Below, in pieces: positions 32,920 to 44,460 of a stretch of 64,000 nt of DNA; position 1 is the first letter of the stretch; every line of letters starts with the position of its first letter. Made by a program: the position numbers and the translations under genes. The stretch comes from Polyangiaceae bacterium (GTDB taxonomy: Bacteria; Myxococcota_A; Polyangia; Polyangiales; Polyangiaceae): the NCBI GenBank assembly GCA_016715885.1, contig JADJXL010000026.1, forward strand, positions 62,001-126,000, in the 5' to 3' direction. The notes beneath the pieces are model-generated. The model was not told the origin of the DNA, did no database searches, and worked only from the letters and a program-made list of their open reading frames with translations.

Positions 32920-34445
32920 CCCCTCACCTCGGGCGCTTCTCCACGCGACGGCGGCGGGTACGAACCCAAATCGTTCGAATCCGAAACATTGGCTCCATCG
33001 GGTGGTTGGTTCGCTTCACAACGCGGCAACGACACGGTGAACGTGGAGCCTCGCCCCATTTCGCTCGTGACGTCGATCGTGCCGCCGTGCATCGATACGA
33101 GCCGCTTGGTGATGGCCAAACCGAGCCCCGTTCCACCACGCGAACGCGCATCGCCGAGCTGCGTGTACTCTTTGAAAATCGCCGCCGTTTGCTCGCGCGG
33201 AATGCCCGGACCCGTATCCCGCACGGTGATCACGACGAACGAGCCCAGTGCCTCGACACGTACCGTGACCGATCCTCGTGTCGTGAACTTGGTCGCGTTG
33301 GAGACGAGGTTCGTCAAAATTTGTCGCACGCGCCGTTTGTCCGCGAACGCGTACAGCCCACCCACTCCATCGACCGCGAGCGTCAGGGGCTTGTTCGCCA
33401 CGGTGGCCGTTGCTTCACGAACGACCTGCTCGGCGACTTGATGCACGTCGACGGGACTGCGCGATAGCTGGAGCGTCCCCGTTTCGAGCGCGGATAGCTC
33501 GAGGATGTCGTCGATGAGCTGCCGCAAGTGCTCGCCGCTCGTTCGTATGACCGCCAAAGATTCACGCGCTTCGTCGCTGAGTGGACCGTCGACTTCGCTT
33601 TCGAGCACGTGAGCAAAGCCCAGGATCGCGTTGAGCGGCGTGCGTAGCTCGTGACTGAGTCCTGCCAGGAAGGCCGATCGTTCCTTGTCCATGTCGGCCG
33701 CTTGCGCGAGGTCGGCGCGGTACGTGCGTTCGGCTGCGGCAAACCGCGTGACGAGAACGTTGAACGCTGCGGTCAACATGCCGACTTGATCGAGCGATCG
33801 AATGGGAATTTGCTGACCCGTGGGAGCCGCGTCGGGCCGGGCCATGTCGACGATACGTTCTCGTACGAAGTCGACGTCGTCGTTCACTTGCTTGGCAAAC
33901 GCGTGCGCCACACCGACGGCGACGCTGAGCAGCAGCACCGTGAGTGCCGTGACGGCATTGACGAGCCGTACGTAGCCCGGAGGCGGATTCGGTGCCGAGA
34001 CAAACGCGAGCACGGACGTGTTTTGCCTTGGAGGATCGAGCGCTCGCGCGGAGAAACGTACGCGACCGAGCGCCGTGCGCGTCTCGCCACTGCCGGCAGC
34101 CACGAGTCTTTGAACTTCAGCCTTGCTTGGAGCGCCGAAACTTTCGTCGACGACAATCTGCCCGCGTTGATCGACGACGAGGATTTCCGTGCCACTGCGA
34201 CGAGCTGCTCGGCCGACGATTTCAGATTGCTCCTCCGGCGCCGCGAGACGCATGCGCGCAGCGATCGTGGCCGCAATCGCGTCAGCTCGAAGCGCCGAAG
34301 CGTCGTCACCCAATCGTCCAAGCTGCCGAATGCCCACGAGCGCGATGGCGAGCGCCGTGGCGATCCCGATGAGGAGCACCATGGCAGGCGCCACCGGCAA
34401 AAGCGGGAGTCCCCCGCGGAAAAGTCGTAGCGAAGTACGCCGCAC
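32916..34445 (-). CDS. Membrane sensor histidine kinase
   Basis: 509 residues from a GTG at 34445. A periplasmic sensor (~40-170) lies between two membrane helices (VAPAMVLLIGIATALAIALV and a second at ~175-195). A HAMP-like linker follows, then HisKA with FLAGLSHELRTPLNAILGF. An intact HATPase has ILTNLVSNATKF, VRDTGPGIPREQ, IFKEYTQLG and GTGLGLAITKRLVSMHGG. It is the first of two coupled kinase genes, the second with a decayed ATPase. No response regulator is encoded nearby. The ribosome site is weak. Confidence 0.93.
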   Translation of the reverse strand: MRRTSLRLFRGGLPLLPVAPAMVLLIGIATALAIALVGIRQLGRLGDDASALRADAIAATIAARMRLAAPEEQSEIVGRAARRSGTEILVVDQRGQIVVDESFGAPSKAEVQRLVAAGSGETRTALGRVRFSARALDPPRQNTSVLAFVSAPNPPPGYVRLVNAVTALTVLLLSVAVGVAHAFAKQVNDDVDFVRERIVDMARPDAAPTGQQIPIRSLDQVGMLTAAFNVLVTRFAAAERTYRADLAQAADMDKERSAFLAGLSHELRTPLNAILGFAHVLESEVDGPLSDEARESLAVIRTSGEHLRQLIDDILELSALETGTLQLSRSPVDVHQVAEQVVREATATVANKPLTLAVDGVGGLYAFADKRRVRQILTNLVSNATKFTTRGSVTVRVEALGSFVVITVRDTGPGIPREQTAAIFKEYTQLGDARSRGGTGLGLAITKRLVSMHGGTIDVTSEMGRGSTFTVSLPRCEANQPPDGANVSDSNDLGSYPPPSRGEAPEVRG

Positions 34446-34631
34446 GTTCGTTTCCGGAGGGACTTGTCGAAGGACGAGATCCCCCGCAGGCGAGCATTGT
34501 CCGCCACGAGCCGGCCTTCAAGACCTCGCAAGTGGCATGGCACCGTCGATTAGCCGGCGGCTTGGCAACACGCGAATCACGAGAGGAGCGGCACACAACG
34601 AACGAGCCTCAGCACAATATCCTGAAATTTG
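34446..34631. other. Intergenic region left of the AT-rich island
   Basis: 186 bases between a minus-strand kinase and the plus-strand sialidase-like gene. No gene or tRNA seen. The base composition falls sharply at the right end, where the AT-rich island begins. Confidence 0.4.
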
Positions 34632-34637
34632 TTGACA
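34632..34637 (+). promoter_or_regulatory. Possible -35 box (TTGACA)
   Basis: A perfect TTGACA hexamer at 34632-34637 lies ~55 bases before the sialidase-like gene start, just ahead of an A-rich tract (34643-34651). No good -10 box follows at 16-18 bases, so this is a weak promoter call. Confidence 0.3.
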
Positions 34638-34688
34638 TATGTAAAAAAAAACACATCACACTCGCTTTGCAACTACGGAGATTTGACA

Positions 34689-36206
34689 ATGCCCTCACCT
34701 CAAGCGCTGAAATCTTGTCTTCTGTGTATCGTAATGTTCAGTCTAGGTTGTCAGCCGGATTATTATGACAGCAACGCCTCAGATCCGCCTCCTGCGCCTG
34801 CATCCGTACTGTACACGCTCAAAAATGAGGTGAGTGCGCTGTATGTGCGAGCGGCCGGACAGGATCGCGTGATCTTCGCGTATAATGACCAATCCGGTTT
34901 CTACACCCCTAGTCCTGGTACCGGGCAGCTAACACCCAAGCTAAGCCAAAGCAACGCGGGGCTATCTTATTCGCTCAACGCTGGGGTTGATTGGATTCGG
35001 CACGGGCCATTGCCTCCCAACCCGAATTGTGGCGATCCCGTCTGTCCGACGTTGCTCCGAGCAGATCCGTGGTTAGCCCAAAATTCATCGCGAATCTTGT
35101 ACTCGCATCTCGCAATCACCAAGACATCCCCTTCGCTCGATAACGACGATCCGGATGCGGTTGCCGTCTCCAAATCACTCGATGGTGGGCTGACGTGGTC
35201 ACCGATGCGCGTCGCCTTGCATGACCCAGGCCAATTCGTTGATAAATCGTCTATCGCATTATTCGAAAATGCTGCCGTCATTGCAGCAATTCGTGTTGTT
35301 GGTCAGACTACATGGCCCATATTGGTTGCTACGTCCGACGACGCAGGCGATAGCTGGATGCCTCTCACTGTTTTGAATGTTCCTCAATTGAATATAAAAA
35401 AGAACCCGATCGTACGCCTGACGAGCGCAACGTCAGGTTATTTGTGCTACATGGAGCTTGACTCCATGAGCAGCGATGGCATTTATGATTTGCGGGTCGT
35501 TCGCCTGAGTCGACAGGCCGGATCCTCAACGTGGGAAACAACTCGCATTTTCGCGCTAGAAAATCTCCAGATCGACCCCTTCATTGAGGGAGCAACGGCT
35601 AATCCCAATATTGGGCCGCGATATTGGCGTGATACGGTTCCTGTAAGCTTCGATGTTTCGAGCGATGGGACCCACCTTTACGTTGCGTTCCGCAATAAGC
35701 TGCAGGGAGATACTTTCGTTATGCTGGCGGATTGCGTAGACGCTCCGATGGGTACATGTGCACACGCCGCGGGTACCAACGTCAGTTGGCGGACCCAGAA
35801 TTTTCGACCGGGTACACCCGGCATTTCGCAATATCAGCCGGGCGTCACTGCATCGAGCATCGTCAATGACGAGACAATCGCACTTACTTGGTATGAGGAA
35901 GCTCCGTTTCCTGATAGCGTAAGCATTTTAGTTGTTGGCACATATTCAAGAGATGGTGGTACCACATGGTCGCCCCGTTACAATATCCGACCGGAACGGC
36001 AATACTGGGAGCCATGTCCGAATGCAGCCGCAACGCAGAGCAGCCCTGGCTCAATTGGGGACTACTTTCAATCCGCGATTCTTCCGCTGGAATACGGCGT
36101 GGATGCGCACCCATGGATCGTCACCGGTTTCACGGCATCAGATGCCGGGTGTGCGGATCTCGGTGAAGTCACCTTCGACCAGCATATACAAGCAACGGTG
36201 TGGTGA
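34689..36206 (+). CDS. Sialidase/BNR-repeat-like lipoprotein
   Basis: 505 residues from the ATG at 34689, chosen because it follows GGAG and opens a lipoprotein signal with lipobox SLGC (Cys21). The body shows Asp-box (BNR) motifs typical of six-bladed sialidase propellers: SLDGGLTWSPM (~180), SDDAGDSWMPL (~230) and SRDGGTTWSPRY (~430). Catalytic Arg triad and Tyr/Glu residues of true sialidases could not be identified, so it may only bind. The base composition is clearly lower in GC than the flanking genes and the codon choice is different, suggesting acquisition. Its stop is one base before the next gene's ATG. Confidence 0.8.
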   Translation: MPSPQALKSCLLCIVMFSLGCQPDYYDSNASDPPPAPASVLYTLKNEVSALYVRAAGQDRVIFAYNDQSGFYTPSPGTGQLTPKLSQSNAGLSYSLNAGVDWIRHGPLPPNPNCGDPVCPTLLRADPWLAQNSSRILYSHLAITKTSPSLDNDDPDAVAVSKSLDGGLTWSPMRVALHDPGQFVDKSSIALFENAAVIAAIRVVGQTTWPILVATSDDAGDSWMPLTVLNVPQLNIKKNPIVRLTSATSGYLCYMELDSMSSDGIYDLRVVRLSRQAGSSTWETTRIFALENLQIDPFIEGATANPNIGPRYWRDTVPVSFDVSSDGTHLYVAFRNKLQGDTFVMLADCVDAPMGTCAHAAGTNVSWRTQNFRPGTPGISQYQPGVTASSIVNDETIALTWYEEAPFPDSVSILVVGTYSRDGGTTWSPRYNIRPERQYWEPCPNAAATQSSPGSIGDYFQSAILPLEYGVDAHPWIVTGFTASDAGCADLGEVTFDQHIQATVW

Positions 36207-36207
36207 C

Positions 36208-36630
36208 ATGGAGCGAAACATAATCCACGCGATCATATGGCTTTGCATAGGCCCAGCATCGTGCGCTGCAGACGTTCAGGTCCCTCGCAATGACGCGAGT
36301 GCATCAGGCGCAAGTGGCGGGGGGATGACTACAGAAAATGATGGCGGTGACATGGACGCAGAGGTTCTCTCCGATGCCCCTGTCTTCGACGGATTTCTGC
36401 CACCCTTTCCTGGCGAGTACGCGCCGGCCGATGGTCCCTGCCCGCCATGTGGACCCAATGCCAGTTGCGACTTCATAACAGGCTATTGTTGTAGTGGGTT
36501 TTCAGAATTAGAAGGATGCGTCTGTGGCGCGTCGCTTGGATGCCAACCCCCCTCAGTTTGCTGCGCGCTTCCCGGCGCGATGGATTACGAATGTGTACCC
36601 TCGATCGACGAGTGTCCGGCGAAATGGTGA
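36208..36630 (+). CDS. Small Cys-rich lipoprotein A
   Basis: 140 residues from the ATG at 36208, one base after the previous stop. Lipobox-like PASC (Cys19), then an Asp/Gly/Pro-rich linker. The C-terminal ~55 residues carry about a dozen cysteines (GPCPPCGPNASC, GYCCSG, CVCGASLGCQPPSVCC). The C-terminal module aligns in spacing with the next gene's. Surface or periplasmic by signal. Part of the AT-richer three-gene group. Function unknown. Confidence 0.7.
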   Translation: MERNIIHAIIWLCIGPASCAADVQVPRNDASASGASGGGMTTENDGGDMDAEVLSDAPVFDGFLPPFPGEYAPADGPCPPCGPNASCDFITGYCCSGFSELEGCVCGASLGCQPPSVCCALPGAMDYECVPSIDECPAKW

Positions 36631-37025
36631 CACGAATCAGTCCAACCATCCTGATAGCGGTTGCAATGGCTTGCGGCTGCGCAAGCGAAGTGCGGGAGTC
36701 CAATCCGCCACGCGAAACCAATCCGCAGGAATCAGGCGACGGCGGTGGCGACGGCGAGGATGCCGGCACAATAGACGGCGGCGCAACAAACGGCGTGGGA
36801 GGGCCGCAACTCAAATGGTGCGAGTCGTCCGAAGAGTGTCCTAACCCAACGGCAACGTGCCAAAGTGGCTATTGTTGCACTGGCACACTAAACGATAACG
36901 TCTGTATGTGTGGCGACGAACCCGGCTGCAACTTGACACAGGTGTGCTGTCGGCCATTGGGTGCGCCCGCAGGTGTAGTCAGTTGCGTCGTTTCGATTTC
37001 GGGCTGCCACGAGTCACCGTTCTAG
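36624..37025 (+). CDS. Small Cys-rich lipoprotein B (paralogue of A)
   Basis: 133 residues. The ATG at 36624 overlaps the end of gene A (stop at 36630). Lipobox MACGC (Cys19), then a Gly/Asp/Glu linker. The C-terminal Cys module reads WCESSEECPNPTATC, SGYCCTGTL, CMCGDEPGCNLTQVCC. The order C-x-C, GYCC, C-x-CG, GC-x5-CC repeats that of gene A, so the two are tandem duplicates that have diverged. No catalytic signature. Confidence 0.7.
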   Translation: MVTRISPTILIAVAMACGCASEVRESNPPRETNPQESGDGGGDGEDAGTIDGGATNGVGGPQLKWCESSEECPNPTATCQSGYCCTGTLNDNVCMCGDEPGCNLTQVCCRPLGAPAGVVSCVVSISGCHESPF

Positions 37026-37751
37026 CGCTCCGTTGAGGTTTCCCGTCGATCACGTCCGGGCATTCAGTATCGATGCCTCAGCCACTGTGTGGAGCATCCG
37101 ACCCTGCGCCTTGCTGTGCAACGCGGCAAGTGACGTTGCATATCGTTTGTCCACAAACATACTCAGCTCTGGCATGCCTTCGGTGTCATGTGCAAGCGAT
37201 GGGCACATGACTGTTGTACCTGCGCCGTACGTGAGCTGCTCATCGGTGGGATGAATTCATCTGAGCGATACCAACAGTTGCGTGTTTCGATTTGGCTGCG
37301 ACATGTCGATGCGTCGATTGTGAACTGGTGAAGACGCTCGACGCTAAATTGTATGAGGACAAATTATTTGCGACACGGAACAGCGCTCTGCGGCGCGGCC
37401 ACCTAGACAACCGATCGCACAGTTGACGTATATGCATCGTTGTCATGCGCCGCGAGGAACGTCGCACGTGCATGATCCGCATCGCTAGGTTCGACCAAGT
37501 TTCTTACGAGTTCGTATCAATCATGGGAGCATACAAAATAGCCAAATGATCCGACGGGGTTGTCTCGGAACGCATCATGCCGATGATTTGATCTCGTACG
37601 AATTGATGTTGCACGCCTGTCACGTAGTCGAGCACCTCAACGTCTGGCGCTGACCACCAACGCCAGCTCCGATCCGATGAACGAACACAACGGTGGTCCT
37701 TGACGGCTCAGTCCCACGAAAATCTGGAGATGCTTTGACGTGAAACAATGT
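37026..37751. other. Intergenic region, AT-richer, possible decayed remnant
   Basis: 726 bases with no convincing gene. A 45-codon frame at 37073-37210 contains a C-x7-CC-x9-C run loosely like the Cys modules of the two preceding lipoproteins and could be a decayed third copy, but it has no signal or ribosome site. The rest shows short palindromes (for example TACGA-GT-TCGTA near 37505) and nothing else. Confidence 0.3.
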
Positions 37752-38342
37752 TCAGCCCGGACGCGGATCCGTCGCAAGAAGCGCAAATACGCCGTGGTCG
37801 AGCCACCGTCCGTCACACCATTCCGCTTGCCGCGCGATGCCTTCGAAGCGGAACCCCAAACGGCTGATGACCCGCAGCGATGCGTGATTGTCGGTCGCTG
37901 CTGCAACGCGCACGCGATGCGCGCCCATGTAGCGAAAAGCAAACTCGATGGCCGCTCGGGCCGCTTCCGTCATGAGCCCGCGGCGCATGCCTTCCTTGCG
38001 CAGCCAATAGCCAAGGTCGCATTGGCGATGAATGTGCACGCACGATTCGAGGCCAACGACACCGACGAACGTTCGACCCGCACGCTCGCGAATCGTGAAG
38101 CGCAGCGCGCGACCTTGATCCCAGTCCGCAACGCACGCTTCGGTGAAGCGCATGCTCGATGCAGGCTCCGTGTAGTACTGAACCCACGGAAGCCACTTCG
38201 ACAAGAGCGGTCGCGACCCGTGTACGGCGAGCCAAACCTCTTGCGAATCCGACGGATCGACAGGGGCGAGCGTGAGCCTCTCGGTCTCGATGGGTCGAGC
38301 GCGAAGGTCAGCTCGAGGTGGAACGATGAGCGTCTGGTTCAC
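37752..38342 (-). CDS. RimJ/RimL-type GNAT acetyltransferase
   Basis: 196 residues from a GTG at 38342 whose GTGA overlaps the stop of the upstream receptor kinase; longer in-frame extensions lie inside the kinase gene. The GNAT fold shows RPIETERLTLAPV at the N-terminus, an acetyl-CoA-binding region (LGYWLRKEGMRRGLMTEAARA, with R-x2-G-x-hydrophobic) and the C-terminal ASLRVISRLGFRFEG. This is the RimJ/RimL subfamily, which acetylates N-termini or small molecules. Translational coupling to the kinase suggests co-regulation rather than a known pathway. Confidence 0.88.
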   Translation of the reverse strand: MNQTLIVPPRADLRARPIETERLTLAPVDPSDSQEVWLAVHGSRPLLSKWLPWVQYYTEPASSMRFTEACVADWDQGRALRFTIRERAGRTFVGVVGLESCVHIHRQCDLGYWLRKEGMRRGLMTEAARAAIEFAFRYMGAHRVRVAAATDNHASLRVISRLGFRFEGIARQAEWCDGRWLDHGVFALLATDPRPG

Positions 38343-41035
38343 GGGCAAACGAATCGTGCGACGTAGGGCTCGAGCAGACCGGCTTCGAAGTCGAGCCACG
38401 CGATGAGCCATTCGCCGGGGGTTTTTCCGGGAATGACTGCCGGCGCAGGTTGCGCACCGCTGACGCGAGCGATCTTGGCTGGTGCTCCGACTTTCGCGCG
38501 CGTCACCGGAGCCGTCATGATGCCACCCTTTTCGAACCACACGATCCGAGCGTTGCCCGCTTCATCGAAGGCAACCGTCGGATGCCCACCCGTGCGACTG
38601 AACTTGTCACGCCATAGCGGCTGCGCGGTGGCCGGATCGATCGCCGCTGCAGACACGCCACCGAAGACTTCGTTGTCCCACACGAGGAAGCATTCTTCTT
38701 TGGAGCACGCGATCGACGACGTATCACCGCGTGACCTGTCGGTGTTCACGACGACGGCTTCACCAATCCACCGATCGGTGCTCTCACCCTTCTTGCGTGG
38801 CTCGACACCCTTGCCGAGATCAGCGAGCGGTACGCGCATGCGGTAGATGATCTGTTGAGGGGATCTTTCGAGGCGGAACGTGATTTGCGCGGCTTCATCA
38901 GCAACTGCAACAGAAGGCAAACGCACGCGTGGCTTCTGAAGCCCCGAGGGAGCGAAGTCCGTCGCACGCACGACTTCACCGAGAGGTTCGAGCTTCGCGG
39001 ACAAACGGCGCATGAAGAGCTCTTCGCTCCCCGTTTCGACTTCCGCTGTCCACACCGCCACATAGGTTCCATCGGCGGCCTTTGCGATCGCTGACCCCGA
39101 ATTCGGCTCCTTGAGCGGCGCGATGTTCACCATCGGGCTGCCGATCGTTCCATCCGCAGCGAGCAATCGCGCATGCACACCCGCGTCGTTTCCGCGCCCA
39201 TCCGTGTAGATGATCGGCAGATCGGAGCCGTACGACACGACGACGGGGAGCTGGACGCGGCCACCTTCGGGCGTGATGTCGATCGGTTCGGCGATCGTGC
39301 GCATCGCATTGTCGAGCACCGCGGTGTACGCGTGTTCGAGCCCTTCGTGCGTGTCGGTCCACGTGACCACCGGACCGTTGGTGCCCAAAGCAATGTAGGG
39401 ACGACCGGCGGATACGCGGCGTGACGTCACCGAGTGCAGATCGTACGTACGCGGACGACCGAGCCCGGTGAGCGTGCACGATGATTTCGCCGCAGCGCTC
39501 GCGATGGCCACTTGGACGTGATCGAGCATCGTTCTCGGTACGCCGTGGCCGCCCTTGTCGAACGCTTCCTTGAGGGACTTGAGGGCGCCTTTGTGGTCGC
39601 CCGTGACCAGTTTTTCCTGAGCTTCCGCGACAAACGGACGCCATGGAAGCACGGGCGCCGGTGGCGTTTCGGGCACCGCCTTTGCGCTCGGCGCGGCTGA
39701 TACAGGAGGCGGCGCGCTCGCGACGGGTGCAGATACGGACGTCGCCACGACAGGCGTCTTCGGATCCGCCTGCATCTTCGACCAGACGACGTACCCGCCA
39801 CCAATCAGCGCGCCGACGAGCGCACCGATGAGCAAGAACGTGCTCGTCTGCGTCGGTTTTTCGTCTGAAACCTGTACCGCTTTGCGATTGTTGACGTCTG
39901 GTGCACGCGGAGGCGCCTCGAACGTCGCCGTCGTCCCTCGCGGAGCCATTTCCGGCACGCCCCCCGCTGCGGGTACTGGCACCGCAAGCGCTGGGTTCGG
40001 CGGAGGTGGCGGCGGCTGCGACAGAGACAGCTCGCTTCCGTCGGGTTCGGGTGACGCAGGCCCCGGCGCAGTGACGCGAACATACAGACCGCTCGAACCG
40101 CTTCCATCGACGCGAAAGGCTCCGGACGTATCGAGACGCGCGGACGGATCGAGCGCCGCGATGAGCTCGTCGGAGAACTCGCGGGCCGTTTGATATCGTT
40201 GGTCGATACGACGATCGAGAGCCTTGTCGAACCAGTCCTTGAACGACGGCGGCAAGTCGGGGCGATAGACGAGCGGGTCGGGAACGGGTGCGCTGGCGAT
40301 CTGCGCGAACGTCATCGCCACACCTTGCTCGGTCTGCCAAACGGTTCGTCCGGTGAAACACTCGTACACGATGCACGCGAGCGCCCAGAGGTCGGCGCGA
40401 TGATCGACGGCACCTTGTCCACGAACCTGCTCGGGGCTCATGTACGCAGGTGTTCCGAAGACAGCGCCTTCACGTGTGAGCCGCGATTGCTTGGCATCGC
40501 CGGATCCGTCGAGCGGCGTGTAAAATTTGGCGAGGCCGAAATCGAGAATCTTGGCGAGCAGCGCGCCGTCTTCGTCCTTGGCGATGAAGATGTTCTCAGG
40601 CTTGAGATCGCGATGAACGATGTTGGCTGCATGAGCCTTCGTCAGACCTCGACATACTTGGCTGACGATGGCGAGCGTCGTCGGAATGTCGAAGTACCGA
40701 ACCTTCGTCATGCGCTCGTAGAGCGATTCACCTTCGAGCAGTTCGAGGACGAGGAACGGGGGGCCTTCGTCGAGACGTCCCGAATCGTATACGTCGCAGA
40801 TGTAGGGACTACGAATCGCGGCGGCTGCACGAGCTTCACGGAAGAACCGCTCGACGACGACCATCGACGTGGTCAGTTCCTGCGCGAGCACTTTGATGGC
40901 GACGCGTTTGCCGATGTCGACGTTCTCGGCTTCGTAGACGGCAGCCATGCCGCCACGACCGATCTCGCGTGTGACTCTGTACTTCTCCGACAGGATGGTA
41001 CCTACCGGGATCTTCGTCGCTGTCGGTGAGGCCAT
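38339..41035 (-). CDS. Receptor-type Ser/Thr protein kinase with extracytoplasmic beta-propeller-like domain
   Basis: 898 residues from the ATG at 41035 (MASPTATK); upstream codons give no domain. Kinase domain ~15-290 with IGRGGMAAVYEAENVDIGKR, the Lys in VAIKVL, the catalytic loop HRDLKPENIF, DFGLAKF and the APE-like AYMSPEQ. A Pro-rich juxtamembrane stretch follows, then one membrane helix (~400-420, FLLIGALVGALIGGGYVVW). The ~470-residue outer region is beta-rich with repeated W-T/V-W and D-G motifs, resembling a propeller sensor. This is the Pkn-type receptor layout of myxobacteria. A GTGA overlap leads into the acetyltransferase gene. Confidence 0.93.
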   Translation of the reverse strand: MASPTATKIPVGTILSEKYRVTREIGRGGMAAVYEAENVDIGKRVAIKVLAQELTTSMVVVERFFREARAAAAIRSPYICDVYDSGRLDEGPPFLVLELLEGESLYERMTKVRYFDIPTTLAIVSQVCRGLTKAHAANIVHRDLKPENIFIAKDEDGALLAKILDFGLAKFYTPLDGSGDAKQSRLTREGAVFGTPAYMSPEQVRGQGAVDHRADLWALACIVYECFTGRTVWQTEQGVAMTFAQIASAPVPDPLVYRPDLPPSFKDWFDKALDRRIDQRYQTAREFSDELIAALDPSARLDTSGAFRVDGSGSSGLYVRVTAPGPASPEPDGSELSLSQPPPPPPNPALAVPVPAAGGVPEMAPRGTTATFEAPPRAPDVNNRKAVQVSDEKPTQTSTFLLIGALVGALIGGGYVVWSKMQADPKTPVVATSVSAPVASAPPPVSAAPSAKAVPETPPAPVLPWRPFVAEAQEKLVTGDHKGALKSLKEAFDKGGHGVPRTMLDHVQVAIASAAAKSSCTLTGLGRPRTYDLHSVTSRRVSAGRPYIALGTNGPVVTWTDTHEGLEHAYTAVLDNAMRTIAEPIDITPEGGRVQLPVVVSYGSDLPIIYTDGRGNDAGVHARLLAADGTIGSPMVNIAPLKEPNSGSAIAKAADGTYVAVWTAEVETGSEELFMRRLSAKLEPLGEVVRATDFAPSGLQKPRVRLPSVAVADEAAQITFRLERSPQQIIYRMRVPLADLGKGVEPRKKGESTDRWIGEAVVVNTDRSRGDTSSIACSKEECFLVWDNEVFGGVSAAAIDPATAQPLWRDKFSRTGGHPTVAFDEAGNARIVWFEKGGIMTAPVTRAKVGAPAKIARVSGAQPAPAVIPGKTPGEWLIAWLDFEAGLLEPYVARFVCP

Positions 41036-41315
41036 CAGATCATAGGGTCGAGCAACGAAACGTAGCGTCGGAATCGTAGGCGAGGCGGGTCGCGCACACA
41101 ACTACACGTCGATCGCCGATGCCGATTGTGTCTAGCGAGGCATCCGAGGGGAAGAGCTCTGCCGTTGTCGTTGCGGGAAGTAGTCCGCGCGCTCGCAAGA
41201 TCCGCGGAAAACCCTTGCAATTGGGACGTGAGCACCGGGGAAGTTTTTTTCATCGGCACCCGACCTCGAAACATTCCCGAAACGCACGGCGGCGTAGACA
41301 CGGGCAGGTCGGGCC

Positions 41316-41654
<339 letters not shown>

Positions 41655-41813
41655 GTGGCGTGTGTCGAACGTCGCGACCGACGATTTCGGGCGCGCGGAA
41701 AGTCGACATTTGCCATCTGAGCAGGTTGGGGGTCAGGCGAGACAAACGCCACGCGCTTGTCCCCGCACGTCGGAGTTGTTCGTGGTGGACGCACGAGAAG
41801 TTGGGAAAGAGTC

Positions 41814-43226
<1,413 letters not shown>

Positions 43227-43268
43227 CGCGATTGTGCCCAAGCTGGGGTATCCTCGCGCGGACCTGCT

Positions 43269-44381
43269 TTGAATCCGGGTGATCTGCTCCAGTCTCGTTA
43301 TCGGCTCGTCCGCCTGCTCGGCTCAGGCGCGAGCGGAACCGTTTGGGCTGCAAAGAACGAGCTCATCGACCGCGAAGTCGCGCTCAAGATCCTTCATCCC
43401 GATGTGGCGACGGACTCCGTCCAGCTCCAGCGTTTCTTCAACGAAGCGAAGGCAAGCGGACGGGTCCGTAGTCCGAGCATCGCCGAGATCCTCGACCTCG
43501 GTCAGGCCGAAGACGGCTCGCCCTTTCTGGTCTTCGAGCTGCTCCACGGCGAAGGGCTCGATCAATGGATCGCTCGTGAACGGACACTCGATCCACGCGT
43601 GCTCACCGAGCTCATGATCGGTGTCGTCCGCGCGCTCGAGCTCGCGCATGCACAAGGCATCATCCACCGCGACCTGAAGCCCGCGAACCTCTACGCGCAT
43701 CGCGGATCCACGGGACAGCTCGTGCTGAAGATTCTGGACTTCGGCATCAGCAAGATGGTCGAGGGCAACGCGGCGGAGCACATGACGCTGACGCGCACGG
43801 GTACTGTCGTCGGATCGCCGGCGTACATGAGTCCCGAGCAAGCGGCTGGGCGCGAAGACATCGACGGTCGCGCCGACGTCTGGTCGCTCGGTGTCGTGCT
43901 CTACGAAGCGCTCACAGGCACGCTGCCGCACGAAGCACCGAATTACAACGCGCTCATGGTTCGAATCATGACGCGTGATGCAGACCCTGCGCTGTCGCGT
44001 CGTGCGGACTTGCCGCCAACGCTCGCGACATTGATCGACGATTGTTTGCGTCGGGAACGTGAACGGCGTCCGACGACGACTGCGCTTGCGGCACGCCTCG
44101 AAGCAGCGCTGCTCGAAATGCAGCCTGCGCGGCAGGTGATCCCGACCGGCAATCACCCCATCGCGCCCACGGCCGCGCCGATGCCGGCACCGATGCCCGT
44201 CGTGTCACGATTGCCAGCAGCCGCGCCACATGCGCGCACGGCGACGAGCCAGCGGTATCAGCTCAATGGCGCGTCATCCGATCCGTGGCAGGGCAGGTTT
44301 GTCTTGGTCATCGCTGCCGCCGTGGGTGTGGCGCTCGGCATGGTGGCGCTGTTTGCGCTGAGCAAATTCCTGCTCCGCTAG
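43269..44381 (+). CDS. Ser/Thr protein kinase with C-terminal membrane anchor
   Basis: 370 residues from a TTG at 43269, the first start in frame after glnA; the kinase fold begins at once (LQSRYRLVRLLGSGASGTVW). Catalytic Lys in VALKIL, HRDLKPANL, DFGISKM, AYMSPEQ. The domain ends by ~275. A Pro/Ala linker is followed by a single C-terminal helix (~345-365, FVLVIAAAVGVALGMVALFAL), so the kinase hangs from the membrane into the cytoplasm with almost no outer part. Its place behind glnB-glnA hints at a nitrogen-linked role, but co-transcription is not proven. Confidence 0.9.
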   Translation: MNPGDLLQSRYRLVRLLGSGASGTVWAAKNELIDREVALKILHPDVATDSVQLQRFFNEAKASGRVRSPSIAEILDLGQAEDGSPFLVFELLHGEGLDQWIARERTLDPRVLTELMIGVVRALELAHAQGIIHRDLKPANLYAHRGSTGQLVLKILDFGISKMVEGNAAEHMTLTRTGTVVGSPAYMSPEQAAGREDIDGRADVWSLGVVLYEALTGTLPHEAPNYNALMVRIMTRDADPALSRRADLPPTLATLIDDCLRRERERRPTTTALAARLEAALLEMQPARQVIPTGNHPIAPTAAPMPAPMPVVSRLPAAAPHARTATSQRYQLNGASSDPWQGRFVLVIAAAVGVALGMVALFALSKFLLR

Positions 44382-44460
44382 CAGTCATGGACGTCGCCGC
44401 GGCACGCGAGTATTGAAGCGGAACCACGAGGACCCGTTTGTCCGCGGGAGGAGGTTTCGC

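Noticed and set aside
34446..34631. Possible tRNA or small RNA between the kinase and the AT-rich island
   Set aside because: No TPsiC-arm GTTCGA-type pattern and no cloverleaf; only AT-rich sequence.
37033..37254. 73-codon plus-strand frame after the Cys-rich lipoproteins
   Set aside because: No ribosome site, no signal peptide, and two alternative frames are equally open; not supported as a gene.
41036..41315. Sigma-54 promoter upstream of glnB (TGCC...TTGC near 41160)
   Set aside because: The -24 GG is missing, so it does not fit the consensus TGGCAC-N5-TTGC. No confident promoter called.
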